From positions 871,501 to 935,500 of the forward strand of contig NZ_JQSG02000006.1 in NCBI RefSeq assembly GCF_000754095.2: a stretch of 64,000 nt of DNA, read 5' to 3'. Under the pieces are notes generated by a model. The model was not told the DNA's origin, did not search any database, and was given only the letters and a program-made list of their open reading frames with translations. Origin of the DNA: Acidihalobacter prosperus (GTDB lineage: Bacteria > Pseudomonadota > Gammaproteobacteria > DSM-5130 > Acidihalobacteraceae). This document shows positions 25,071-33,588 of this stretch, piece after piece. Each line of letters opens with the position of its first letter. Positions within the stretch are counted from its first letter, which is position 1. Position numbers and translations under genes: made by a program.

Positions 25071-27614
25071 ATGAGTAGTACGGCTCTGAGCGAAGCCGAG
25101 GCGCTGGTCCGCTGCGAAGAGGTGCTGCAGCACCTGGAAGGCATCAGTTTCGTGGCCCAGCGCGATGCGCGCGCGGCGCTGCCGTCGCTGGAAGGCGCGG
25201 ACGTGAAGACGCGGCTTTACTGGCTGGAGGCCGCGCGCGACCTGTTTTTCCATGACCGCGAGGCCGGCAAGGCCTTCATGCGCCGCACGCCCGACCTGGT
25301 CGCGTTGTGGCCCGATGTGCAGTGCTGGACCGAACAGGCGCTCGCCTTCCGCGAATGGGTCAATTCCTGGTATGCCCTTGACGGCTATCTGGCCCAGGCC
25401 GGACGCATCTATGCGGAGTGGGGCGAGGCCGGCGAGCGGGGCTGGTACGAAGCGGGACTGCGCTGGTGCGCGCGTAGCATCGAGGACGGCCGGACCTACT
25501 TCGAGGCGGATTACGCGCGCCTGGCCGACGGCGAGGGACTGGCCGGCATCGAGGCGCTGATGGCGCCGGCCGAACGGCTCTACGACGCCCGCCGCCTGAC
25601 CCTGGAAACCTATCTGCCCGGCGCGCTGGTTGCGCGCAACGTGGTGGGCACGCCGGGCCTGGAACCTTGGGCGCGCCGCGGCGCCGATCTGATGCAGTCC
25701 GGCCGCTCGCGCGGCGAGGCCTATTTCCGTCTGGCCAACGAGGAGGGGCTGCGTTACCTGCTGGACGAGCTGCCGGGGTACCGCCCGCGTCAGCACAGCC
25801 GCTTCCTGCAGATGCTGCTGCTGGCCTGGTTCGACGAGCTGATCCCGCTGGCAGACAGCGACTGGCGCCCCGGCAAGGGGCCGCCGATGATGCTCTGCGA
25901 CGGCCGCTCGCTGCTGATGCCGGCGGTGCTGGAAGACCGCGACGAGGCCATCGTCGCCGCCCTGCATACGGCGGCGCATCTGCGCTTCGACACCTATGCG
26001 CGCGAGGAGATCGAGGCCCTGTTCGAGGCGCGCGGCATGACCCATCCGCCGCTCGACGACGATCAGCGCATGACCTGGCGGCCCTTGTTCGCGGAATACG
26101 GCGAACGCCTGTTCCGCTTCCAGGTGTTGTTCGATCTCTGCGAGGATATCCGCGTCGACTGCCGCCTGGGTGCGCGGGTGCCCGGCTATTTCAGCCGTCT
26201 CGCCCGTCTGCTCGATCGGGCCGAGACGCCGGACGGCGCCGCCGGCCATTTCCATGCGTTTGCTTGCGCGCAGTTGCGCGCTCTAGTCGAGGGCGAAGGG
26301 CTCGATGACCGTCTGCGCGCGTTGACCGCGGACGACGCCCGGCTGCTCGATGCCTATACTGCGGCCGCGGCGCTGTTCGCCGATCCGTCCTTCCCCGAGC
26401 TGGGTATGGCCGAGCGGGATCTGGCCTATCCGCCCGCGCATGGCCTCAATACGGGGCCGGCGGTGTATCCCAGGCCGCGTTACGAGGTGCTGCACGACGC
26501 GCCCCACGCCGATGCCTACGCCGCCAACAAGGCCACGCGCGAGCGTCAGCGCGAGGATCAGCCGCAGCAGGCGCCTGGCCAGCGACAGGACGATCCGGAC
26601 GCCGACATCAATCTGCCGCGCGAGAATACCTCTGGCAGCGGCGGTCGCATCGGCGCCGGCATTCCGATGCCGGCCAAGCACATCAGCGGTCGTGGCGCGA
26701 CGCGCGAGGCTCCGCCCGGCGGCATTCCGTATCCGGAGTGGGATTATCGCGAACAACGCTACCTGCACGACTGGGCGCGGGTGCACGAATCGCGGTTGAC
26801 GGAAACGGCCGCCAAGCGCGCGGGCCGCATCCTTGAGGCGCATGCTGGTGTGCTCAAGCGCTTGCGCGCGGCGCTCGAAATGCAGCGCCCGACCCGTCCC
26901 GCGCCGCAGCGGCGACAGCCGGACGGCGACGAGCTCGACATGGAGGCGACCGTCGCCTACGTGACCGAGAAGCGCGCGGGCCTGTCGCCGGAGGGCATGA
27001 TCTACCGCCGCCGGGCCGCGCAGCATCGCGACACGGCGGTGCTGCTGCTCGCGGATCTTTCGACCTCGATCATGGCGCGTCATCCCGGTGGCCAGGGCAA
27101 GGTGATCGATCGTATCCGTTCTGGACTGATCCTGTTCTCCGAGGCGATTACCAGCCTGGGCGATCATTACGCGATCTGCGGTTTCGCCTCCAAGCACCAC
27201 GACAACGTCAATTACTACGTGGTCAAGGATTTTGCCGAGCCCGCCGACGGCGAGCTCAACGCGCGGCTGGCGGCGCTGTCCGGCCGTCTGGCCAGCCGCA
27301 TGGGTGCGGCAATCCGCCATTCCGTGAAACGCTTCGCCGGCGTCGACGCCCATCACCGGCTGCTGCTCATGCTCACCGACGGCAGACCGGCCGACTACGA
27401 CGACGGCGGCGATCCCCGCTATCTCAACGACGATACGCGCATGGCGATGAAGGAAGCCCGCGATGCGGGCATCCATCCCTTCTGCATCACGCTCGATCCC
27501 CGTGGCGGGGAATACCTGCCGGCCATCTTCGGCCCGGGGCATTTCACCCTGATCGATCGCGTGGACGAACTCCCCGCGCGACTGCCGGAAATCTACCTGA
27601 GGCTACGCCGATGA
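25071..27614 (+). CDS. cbbO: CbbO/NorD-type von Willebrand factor A protein
   Basis: An 847-residue protein with a C-terminal VWA domain; the MIDAS motif is DLSTS at 662-666, with Thr/Asp blocks in MLTDGRPADYDD further on. The long N-terminal part is helical and poorly conserved, followed by a Gln/Arg/Asp-rich linker (about 480-560). CbbO binds RuBisCO through MIDAS-coordinated carboxylate contact while CbbQ supplies ATP hydrolysis. The length is nearer to CbbO than to the shorter NorD. The ATG is at 25071, 13 bases after cbbQ, and the stop overlaps the next gene by four bases. Confidence 0.85.
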   Translation: MSSTALSEAEALVRCEEVLQHLEGISFVAQRDARAALPSLEGADVKTRLYWLEAARDLFFHDREAGKAFMRRTPDLVALWPDVQCWTEQALAFREWVNSWYALDGYLAQAGRIYAEWGEAGERGWYEAGLRWCARSIEDGRTYFEADYARLADGEGLAGIEALMAPAERLYDARRLTLETYLPGALVARNVVGTPGLEPWARRGADLMQSGRSRGEAYFRLANEEGLRYLLDELPGYRPRQHSRFLQMLLLAWFDELIPLADSDWRPGKGPPMMLCDGRSLLMPAVLEDRDEAIVAALHTAAHLRFDTYAREEIEALFEARGMTHPPLDDDQRMTWRPLFAEYGERLFRFQVLFDLCEDIRVDCRLGARVPGYFSRLARLLDRAETPDGAAGHFHAFACAQLRALVEGEGLDDRLRALTADDARLLDAYTAAAALFADPSFPELGMAERDLAYPPAHGLNTGPAVYPRPRYEVLHDAPHADAYAANKATRERQREDQPQQAPGQRQDDPDADINLPRENTSGSGGRIGAGIPMPAKHISGRGATREAPPGGIPYPEWDYREQRYLHDWARVHESRLTETAAKRAGRILEAHAGVLKRLRAALEMQRPTRPAPQRRQPDGDELDMEATVAYVTEKRAGLSPEGMIYRRRAAQHRDTAVLLLADLSTSIMARHPGGQGKVIDRIRSGLILFSEAITSLGDHYAICGFASKHHDNVNYYVVKDFAEPADGELNARLAALSGRLASRMGAAIRHSVKRFAGVDAHHRLLLMLTDGRPADYDDGGDPRYLNDDTRMAMKEARDAGIHPFCITLDPRGGEYLPAIFGPGHFTLIDRVDELPARLPEIYLRLRR

Positions 27615-28846
27615 CCGCGCCGACCGCCGGATCGCCGCGAGCGGTGCTCATCGCCGCGGCGCGTTATCGCCGCCACAGCTACGGCAACAATCACCCGCTG
27701 GACATCCCGCGGGTGTCGCTGATGCTCGACGTGATCCGCAGCTACGGGGCGCTGGACGAAGGCGAGTACGTGGAATCCAGACGTGCCTCTGTGGCCGAGC
27801 TGGAGTGGTTCCACACGCGAGAATACGTGTCGGCCATGCAGCGTTGCGAGGCCATGGGCAAGGTGATCGACGTCTATCGCCAGCAGCACAACATCGGTAA
27901 CCTCGAGAACCCCTATTTCCGCGATTTCTTCGCCACCCCCGCAACCGCCACCGGCGGCAGCATCCAGGGTGCCGAGCAGCTGCTCGCAGGACGGGTGGCC
28001 TTCAGCCCCGCCGGCGGGATGCATCACGCCATGCCAGATCGCGCGCAGGGCTTCTGTTATTTCAACGATGCCGCGCTGGCGGTCATCCGTCTGCGCCGTG
28101 CCGGCCTGCGCGTGCTTTACGTCGATATCGACGCGCACCACGGCGACGGCGTCGAGCACGCGCTGCGCGGCGACCCCGGCGCCTTCACCCTGTCGCTGCA
28201 CATGGATACCGACAAGGCCTATCCCTTTGCCGGCGGGCGCATCGAGGATACCGGCGGCTGCGCCAACGCCGTCAACCTGCCGCTGCCACCCGGCACCCAT
28301 GACGACGAATATCGCCATGCATTCGCGCGGGTGTGGCCTGCGGTGATGGAAGCGGTGCGGCCTGATGCAGTGGTGCTGCAGGCCGGTACCGACCCGATCA
28401 TGCCCGATCCGCTCGGCAAGTTCCGGTTGTCGACCCAGGCCTTCCTCGAAGTGGCCGCCCGCATCCAGGCCGACGCGCCGCGACATGCCGACGGCACGCC
28501 GCGGCTGCTGGTCATCGGCGGCGGCGGCTATCATCCTCTCGTGCTCGCCCGCTGCTGGGCCGGTCTCTGGGGGCAGCTCAGCGGGCGTACGCTGCCGGTC
28601 GAAATGCCGGAGAAGGCGCAGGCCCTGCTTGCCGAGGTCCGTTGGGGTGCGGAAGACCCCGAGGACGACGACGAGGCTGAACAGATCGAGCGGGCCGGCA
28701 CGCCCTATCGAGAACTGCTGAGCCGCCGCCTGGACCGACCGCAGACCGGTCCGGTGCGCGCGGACATCGTCGAGCGGGTCGACCGGCTGCTGGATGGCCA
28801 TCCCGCTTTCCGTGTCTCAAGAGGCCGCCGCGACACATGCTGCTAG
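27611..28846 (+). CDS. Histone deacetylase family hydrolase
   Basis: A 411-residue member of the arginase/deacetylase fold. All active-site residues appear: the His pair His138-His139 (GMHHAM), the zinc ligands Asp174 and His176 (VDIDAHHGDG), the third ligand Asp261 (QAGTDPIMPDPLGKF) and the catalytic Tyr307 (GGGGYHP). Bacterial relatives remove acetyl groups from proteins (AcuC type) or polyamines. An added C-terminal segment of about 60 residues is charged. It overlaps the cbbO stop (ATGA), so it is translationally coupled to a VWA protein. A role in deacetylating a target of that complex is only an inference. Confidence 0.9.
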   Translation: MTAPTAGSPRAVLIAAARYRRHSYGNNHPLDIPRVSLMLDVIRSYGALDEGEYVESRRASVAELEWFHTREYVSAMQRCEAMGKVIDVYRQQHNIGNLENPYFRDFFATPATATGGSIQGAEQLLAGRVAFSPAGGMHHAMPDRAQGFCYFNDAALAVIRLRRAGLRVLYVDIDAHHGDGVEHALRGDPGAFTLSLHMDTDKAYPFAGGRIEDTGGCANAVNLPLPPGTHDDEYRHAFARVWPAVMEAVRPDAVVLQAGTDPIMPDPLGKFRLSTQAFLEVAARIQADAPRHADGTPRLLVIGGGGYHPLVLARCWAGLWGQLSGRTLPVEMPEKAQALLAEVRWGAEDPEDDDEAEQIERAGTPYRELLSRRLDRPQTGPVRADIVERVDRLLDGHPAFRVSRGRRDTCC

Positions 28847-28880
28847 TCTGCCCACCAACGACCAGGGGACTTGAACGACC

Positions 28881-30050
28881 GTGACCACCGATCCTGCCGC
28901 CCACGCATTGCTGCCCGGCTATGCCAACGCCAAGGCGACCCAGGCCTACGCCCAGGCCCACATCGAGGCCGGCGACGCCGCCGAGGGACATTACAGCGAT
29001 TTCCTGCGCGTGCGCATGCGTCTGTCCAGCCTCGGCGTGGGTACCTTCGGTGGCAGCGCCGAGCCGGCGGTGGATGCGCGCATCGCGGCGGCGGTTGCCG
29101 AAGCGTTGATCAAGGGCGTCAACGTCATCGATACCGGCGCGCATTACCGCTACGGTCGTTCGCTGGCCGCGGTCGGTGCCGGTATCCGCGCCGCCGTGGC
29201 ACAGGGCGTGCCGCGCGAAGCCATGTTCCTGATGTCCAAGGGCGGCTTCCTGACCCTGCGGGGCGGGCCGCCCGCCGACATGGCCGGCTGGTTCGAGCGC
29301 GAGATCGTCGCCGCCGGTCTGGGTACGCGCGACGACCTGGCCAAGGGCGCGCACCTGCTGACTCCGGAGTACATCAACTATCAGCTCGAATTGTCGCGTC
29401 ATCTCATGGGCGTGGAAACGCTTGATGCCTTCCTGGTCGATCAGCCCGAGGTGCATATCCCGGAAATCGGCAAGGAAGCGACGCACCGCAAGCTGGCCTC
29501 CGTGTTCGAAGTGCTCGAGCGCGCGGTGCAGGAAAAACGGCTGCGGGTCTACGGCATCAGTACCTACGACGGGCTGCGCGTGGAGACCGACGACCCGAAA
29601 TTCGAGTCGTTGACCGCCATGATCGGTCTGGCCGAGGGCGCCGCGCAGCGGGTCACCGGCGACGAGCACGCGCGTCATCATTTCAAGATCGCGATGCTGC
29701 CCTTCAATCAGGTGATGTCCGAAGGGTTCACGCGCTTCAATACCGCCACGGGGCAGGGCAATATCGCTTCCCCGCTGCAGGCGGCCTATCAACTCGAGGT
29801 TTATGTAATGGCCAGTCATACCCTGTTCAAGGGGCATCTGGCGCAGCAGTCGGTGGGGCCGGTGGCGGAATGCATGCCGGAGCTTGCCAATCCGGCGCAG
29901 CGCGCCATGCAGTTCAACCGTTCGACGCCCGGACTCGGCACCTCGCTGGTCGGCCTCAGCACGCCAGAGCATCTCGCGGATCTGCTGGCGGCCGCGCGGG
30001 TACCGCCGATGCCGCGCAAGGCCTATCTGGCCATGTACCAGAAGGCCTGA
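28881..30050 (+). CDS. Aldo/keto reductase family protein
   Basis: A 389-residue member of the aldo/keto reductase barrel family, larger than the usual 320. The catalytic Asp and Tyr are in NVIDTGAHYRYGRS and the Lys in LMSKGGFL. Where the fourth catalytic residue, a His, normally precedes Asn-Pro-Glu, this protein has Asp (VDQPEVH). Either the tetrad is altered or the neighbouring His substitutes. The cofactor end (GLSTPEHLADLL) is typical. The start is GTG at 28881 after GGGGAC, 34 bases after the deacetylase gene and in the same operon. Confidence 0.82.
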   Translation: MTTDPAAHALLPGYANAKATQAYAQAHIEAGDAAEGHYSDFLRVRMRLSSLGVGTFGGSAEPAVDARIAAAVAEALIKGVNVIDTGAHYRYGRSLAAVGAGIRAAVAQGVPREAMFLMSKGGFLTLRGGPPADMAGWFEREIVAAGLGTRDDLAKGAHLLTPEYINYQLELSRHLMGVETLDAFLVDQPEVHIPEIGKEATHRKLASVFEVLERAVQEKRLRVYGISTYDGLRVETDDPKFESLTAMIGLAEGAAQRVTGDEHARHHFKIAMLPFNQVMSEGFTRFNTATGQGNIASPLQAAYQLEVYVMASHTLFKGHLAQQSVGPVAECMPELANPAQRAMQFNRSTPGLGTSLVGLSTPEHLADLLAAARVPPMPRKAYLAMYQKA

Positions 30051-30076
30051 GTCGCGGATTTGCCGCCGGAGGGACG

Positions 30077-31645
30077 ATGTACGCCGATCTCAAGCCGCTC
30101 GAATTCAACGCCATTCGCCGCCTGCTGGAGCGCCTGAGCGCGACGCCCTACGGCGCCGACGCCGCGCGCGGCCTGGAGCCTGCGCCCGACCTTGAGGTGG
30201 CGCGACGCATGCAGCGTTCGGTGGATGCCGCGCGCGCGCTGCTCGATGCCGGGCGTCGCCCGCCACTGGGCGCGCTGCCGGACATTCGCGCGGCGCTGCG
30301 CCAGGCCTCGACCGTCGGCGCCTCGCTGTCCGGGCAGGCGCTGTTCAACGTGCAGGCCGTGATGGCCGCCTGTGACAAACTGGCCGACGCACTGCGCGAG
30401 GATGCGGCGATTTTTCCGGGTCGGTTGGAAGACTTGCGTCCGCCCGCAGCGCTGGTCGAGCGGCTCGAACGCACGCTGGTCGGCGCCGGTACCCTGCGCG
30501 ACGATGCCAACGAGGCGCTGGTGACCTTGTTCGGGGAACGCCGCCAACTGCGCGATGAGGCCGAGTCGGTGGTGCGCCAACGCATGCAGCGCGAGGATGT
30601 CCGCGCCCTGTTCGAAGACGGCGAGAAGGTCGGCTGGCAGAACGAGCGCGCCGTGGTCGTGGTGCGTGCGACGGAGGCGGAGCGTATCAAGGGCGTGCGT
30701 CGCGGCAGTGCGATGGGCGGGCGCGACGTGGCGATCGAGCCGATGGAGGCGGTGCCGGTCAACAATCGTCTGGAGGCCGTGATGGGGCGTATCGGCACCG
30801 AACAGCAGCGCCTGTTCCGCGACGTGACGGCACAGGTGCGCGAACACGTGGAGGCACTCCAGGCCATGCTGTCCGCGTTGACCTGGATCGATCTGGCGCT
30901 GGCCGCCGGGCGCCTCAGCCAAGCGATGAACGCGCACGCGCCACGCCTGAGCGACCGCGCCGAGGTCGAGCTTAACGAAGCCTATCACCCGTTGCTGCTG
31001 GCCCAATTCGTCGACGGCAGCGGCCCGCGGCCGGTGCCGCTGACGGTACGGCTGGACGCGCGCGACCGCCTGCTGGTCATCACCGGGCCGAATACCGGCG
31101 GCAAGACCGTGGCGCTCAAGACCCTGGGGCTGCTCGTCGCCATGGCCTATTGCGGTCTGCATATCCCCGCGGAGCGCGATTGCGTGATCGGGTGCTATGC
31201 GCGCCTGATCGTGGATGTCGGCGATCATCAGAGCCTGCATCATCACCTGTCCACCTTTGCCGGTCACGTCGAGGTGCTCAAACGGGTGCTTGAAGAGGCC
31301 GACGGCAGCACGCTGGTGCTGCTCGACGAGCTGGGCACCGGCACCGATCCGGAAGAGGGCGCCGCATTGGCCATGGCGGTGCTCGACGAACTCGGCGCGC
31401 GCGGGGTACAGGGCGTAGTCAACACCCATCTGTCGCCGCTCAAGGAATACGCTGCCGACCGGGAGGGCTTGCGCAACGCGTCGATGCATTTCGATGCGCA
31501 AACCATGCGCCCGACCTACGAACTGCGTATTGGCGTGCCGGGCAAGTCGCTCGGGCTGATCATCGCCGAGCAGAACGGGTTGCCGTCCGCGCTGGTGGCC
31601 GGCGCGCGCGCTCACCTGCAACGTCTGGCGGCCGGACATGACTGA
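30077..31645 (+). CDS. MutS2-like ATPase lacking the Smr domain
   Basis: A 522-residue protein. A helical core/clamp region (1-315) precedes a MutS ATPase domain with Walker A GPNTGGKT (337-344), the signature DVGDHQSLHHHLSTFAGHV, Walker B LLDELGTGTDPEEG and a conserved VNTHLSPLKE. Full-length MutS2 is about 780 residues and carries KOW and Smr domains at its end; here the reading frame stops right after the ATPase domain with a proper stop, so it cannot have Smr nuclease activity. MutS2 acts in recombination suppression or ribosome rescue. The ATG at 30077 with GGAGGGA upstream is preferred over a longer frame that overlaps the reductase gene. Confidence 0.85.
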   Translation: MYADLKPLEFNAIRRLLERLSATPYGADAARGLEPAPDLEVARRMQRSVDAARALLDAGRRPPLGALPDIRAALRQASTVGASLSGQALFNVQAVMAACDKLADALREDAAIFPGRLEDLRPPAALVERLERTLVGAGTLRDDANEALVTLFGERRQLRDEAESVVRQRMQREDVRALFEDGEKVGWQNERAVVVVRATEAERIKGVRRGSAMGGRDVAIEPMEAVPVNNRLEAVMGRIGTEQQRLFRDVTAQVREHVEALQAMLSALTWIDLALAAGRLSQAMNAHAPRLSDRAEVELNEAYHPLLLAQFVDGSGPRPVPLTVRLDARDRLLVITGPNTGGKTVALKTLGLLVAMAYCGLHIPAERDCVIGCYARLIVDVGDHQSLHHHLSTFAGHVEVLKRVLEEADGSTLVLLDELGTGTDPEEGAALAMAVLDELGARGVQGVVNTHLSPLKEYAADREGLRNASMHFDAQTMRPTYELRIGVPGKSLGLIIAEQNGLPSALVAGARAHLQRLAAGHD

Positions 31646-31684
31646 GCGGCGCCGACGGCAGCCGCCCAGTCGTGTGAACCGACC

Positions 31685-32092
31685 CTAGTACTGCAGCCGG
31701 CCGCCGATCCGCTTGGCTTCGGCCACCCAGCTTTCGACCTCGGCGCGCGTGGGCGAACGTCCTGCCACCTTTTGCTGGTCGTTTACCTCACTCATCTTGG
31801 CGTGCAGGTTGTCGGGGCGGCGCGTGGCCAGCTCCTTGACGGTATCGACCCCGGCATGCTCCAGCAGATCGCCGAACACGCCGGCAACGCCCTTGATGCG
31901 GGCCAGATCGGCGCGGTTGGCCAGCTCGAGGATGTCGCGTTCGCTCGCGCCGGTGTCCGCTGCCAGCCGCTTGCGTCCGACCGGTGTGGCCGCGCTGTCG
32001 AGCAGCTTGTCGGAGTTGGTGATCCCGCCCTTTTTCAGTTTTTCCGCCAGGCCTGCGTTCATGCCGCGCAGTTTGCCGATGGATACGGTCAT
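31685..32092 (-). CDS. DUF4332 helix-hairpin-helix protein
   Basis: A 135-residue soluble protein of the DUF4332 type: two tandem helix-hairpin-helix-like units (GMNAGLAEKLKKGGITNSDKLL and IKGVAGVFGDLLEHAGVDTVKELA), a fold related to nucleic-acid-binding HhH modules. Its function is unknown; such proteins are often small stand-alone units. The ATG at 32092 has AGAGGG upstream. It is convergent with the MutS2-like gene and lies downstream of gadB on the same strand after 114 bases. Confidence 0.82.
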   Translation of the reverse strand: MTVSIGKLRGMNAGLAEKLKKGGITNSDKLLDSAATPVGRKRLAADTGASERDILELANRADLARIKGVAGVFGDLLEHAGVDTVKELATRRPDNLHAKMSEVNDQQKVAGRSPTRAEVESWVAEAKRIGGRLQY

Positions 32093-32206
32093 GGTGTAGC
32101 CCTCTTGTGATGTGGAATGCCTTCGCGGCCGTGGCGTCGATTTGCGATCCGGCCGTCTATTGGCATAGCACATCGGGCGGGCGTTGCCATGTGACGACTA
32201 TGGTGT

Positions 32207-33580
32207 TCAGCCGTGGTGGAAATGCCCGTCGGCCTGTCTGGGTTGGGCGGGCGGGGCGGCGTCGAGATCCGCGACCACCTGGGCGAGGTCGGCGAGCAGC
32301 AGGTCCGCCATGTCGCGCGAGAAGCCCTCGCGCACCACCACACGCAGTACGGCGACGCTTTCGGCGTCCGGCGGTAGGGTGTAGGCGGGTACCTGCCAGC
32401 CGCGTACGCGCAGGCGCTCGGACACGTCGTACACGGAATAGCGCGAGGCGTCCTTCAGCCGGAAGGCGAACACCGGGATGCTCGATCCGTCGCTGAGCAG
32501 TTCGAACGGGCCGAGGCCGGCGATCTTCGCCGACAGCTCGGTGGCGACCTCGCGCAGCGTGGTCATGATGCGCGTGTAGCCGGCGCGGCCGAGGCGCAGG
32601 AAGTTGTAGTACTGGCCGACGATCTGGTTGCCGGGGCGCGAGAAGTTGAGGGTGAAGGTCGGCATGTCGCCGCCGAGATAGTTGACGTGGAACACGAGGT
32701 CCTCGGGCAGGTGCTCCTGGTCGCGCCACACGGCCCAGCCGACGCCGGGGTAGACCAGCCCGTACTTGTGGCCCGAGGCGTTGATCGAGACCACGTTGGG
32801 CAGACGGAAGTCCCAGCGCAGATCGGGGTGGATGAAGGGCGCGACGAAGCCGCCGCTGGCGGCGTCGATGTGCAGCGGCACGGCCAGCCCGTGCGCCGCG
32901 TTGTGCGCGACCACGGCGTCGTGGATGGCCTCGATCGGCTCGAACTCGCCGGTGAAGGTGGTGCCGAGGATGGCGACCACGCCGATGGTGTTCTCGTCGA
33001 TGCGCTCGACCACTTCCTCGGGCGTGATCACGTAGCGTCCCTCGCGCATGGGGATGTAGCGCGGCTCGACCTCCCAGTAGCGGCAGAACTTCTCCCACAC
33101 CACCTGCACGTTGGCGCCGAGGATCAGGTTGGGTTTGGCAGCCGGCTGGCCTGCGGCCTCGCGGCGCGCACGCCAGCGCCACTTGAGCGCCATGCCGGCG
33201 AGCATCACCGCCTCGCTGGAGCCGATCGCCGACACGCCCACCGCCGCACCGTCGTCGGGCGCGTTGAACAGCCGCGCGATCATGTTGACGCAGCGCGTCT
33301 CGATCTCCGCGGTCTGCGGGTACTCGTCCTTGTCGATCATGTTCTTGTCGAAGGTCTCGGCCATCAGCCGCTCGGCCTCCGGTTCCATCCAGGTGGTGAC
33401 GAAGGTGGCGAGATTGAGGCGCGCGTTGCCGTCGAGCATGAGTTCGTCGTGGATCAGCTGGTAGGCCGTCTGCGACGGCAGCTCGCCTTCCGGCAGGGCG
33501 TATTTGGGCACCGGTTCGGACATGGCGCGGGAGCCGTAGGTGGGCGCCAGGGCGGCGTCGGGCAGCAGTTTCTTGACCAT
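32207..33580 (-). CDS. gadB: Glutamate decarboxylase
   Basis: A 457-residue PLP enzyme that converts glutamate to GABA with uptake of a proton, the core of glutamate-dependent acid resistance. PLP lysine is Lys272 in NASGHKYG; HIDAASGGF is the Asp that contacts the pyridine nitrogen. The protein ends FHHG, so the penultimate residue is His (456), as in Escherichia coli GadB, where that His caps the active site at neutral pH. The open frame continues far upstream but overlaps gadC; ATG at 33580 with GGAGTGAT upstream is the start. It follows gadC by eight bases, one operon. Confidence 0.95.
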   Translation of the reverse strand: MVKKLLPDAALAPTYGSRAMSEPVPKYALPEGELPSQTAYQLIHDELMLDGNARLNLATFVTTWMEPEAERLMAETFDKNMIDKDEYPQTAEIETRCVNMIARLFNAPDDGAAVGVSAIGSSEAVMLAGMALKWRWRARREAAGQPAAKPNLILGANVQVVWEKFCRYWEVEPRYIPMREGRYVITPEEVVERIDENTIGVVAILGTTFTGEFEPIEAIHDAVVAHNAAHGLAVPLHIDAASGGFVAPFIHPDLRWDFRLPNVVSINASGHKYGLVYPGVGWAVWRDQEHLPEDLVFHVNYLGGDMPTFTLNFSRPGNQIVGQYYNFLRLGRAGYTRIMTTLREVATELSAKIAGLGPFELLSDGSSIPVFAFRLKDASRYSVYDVSERLRVRGWQVPAYTLPPDAESVAVLRVVVREGFSRDMADLLLADLAQVVADLDAAPPAQPRQADGHFHHG

Positions 33581-33588
33581 GGTCGTGA

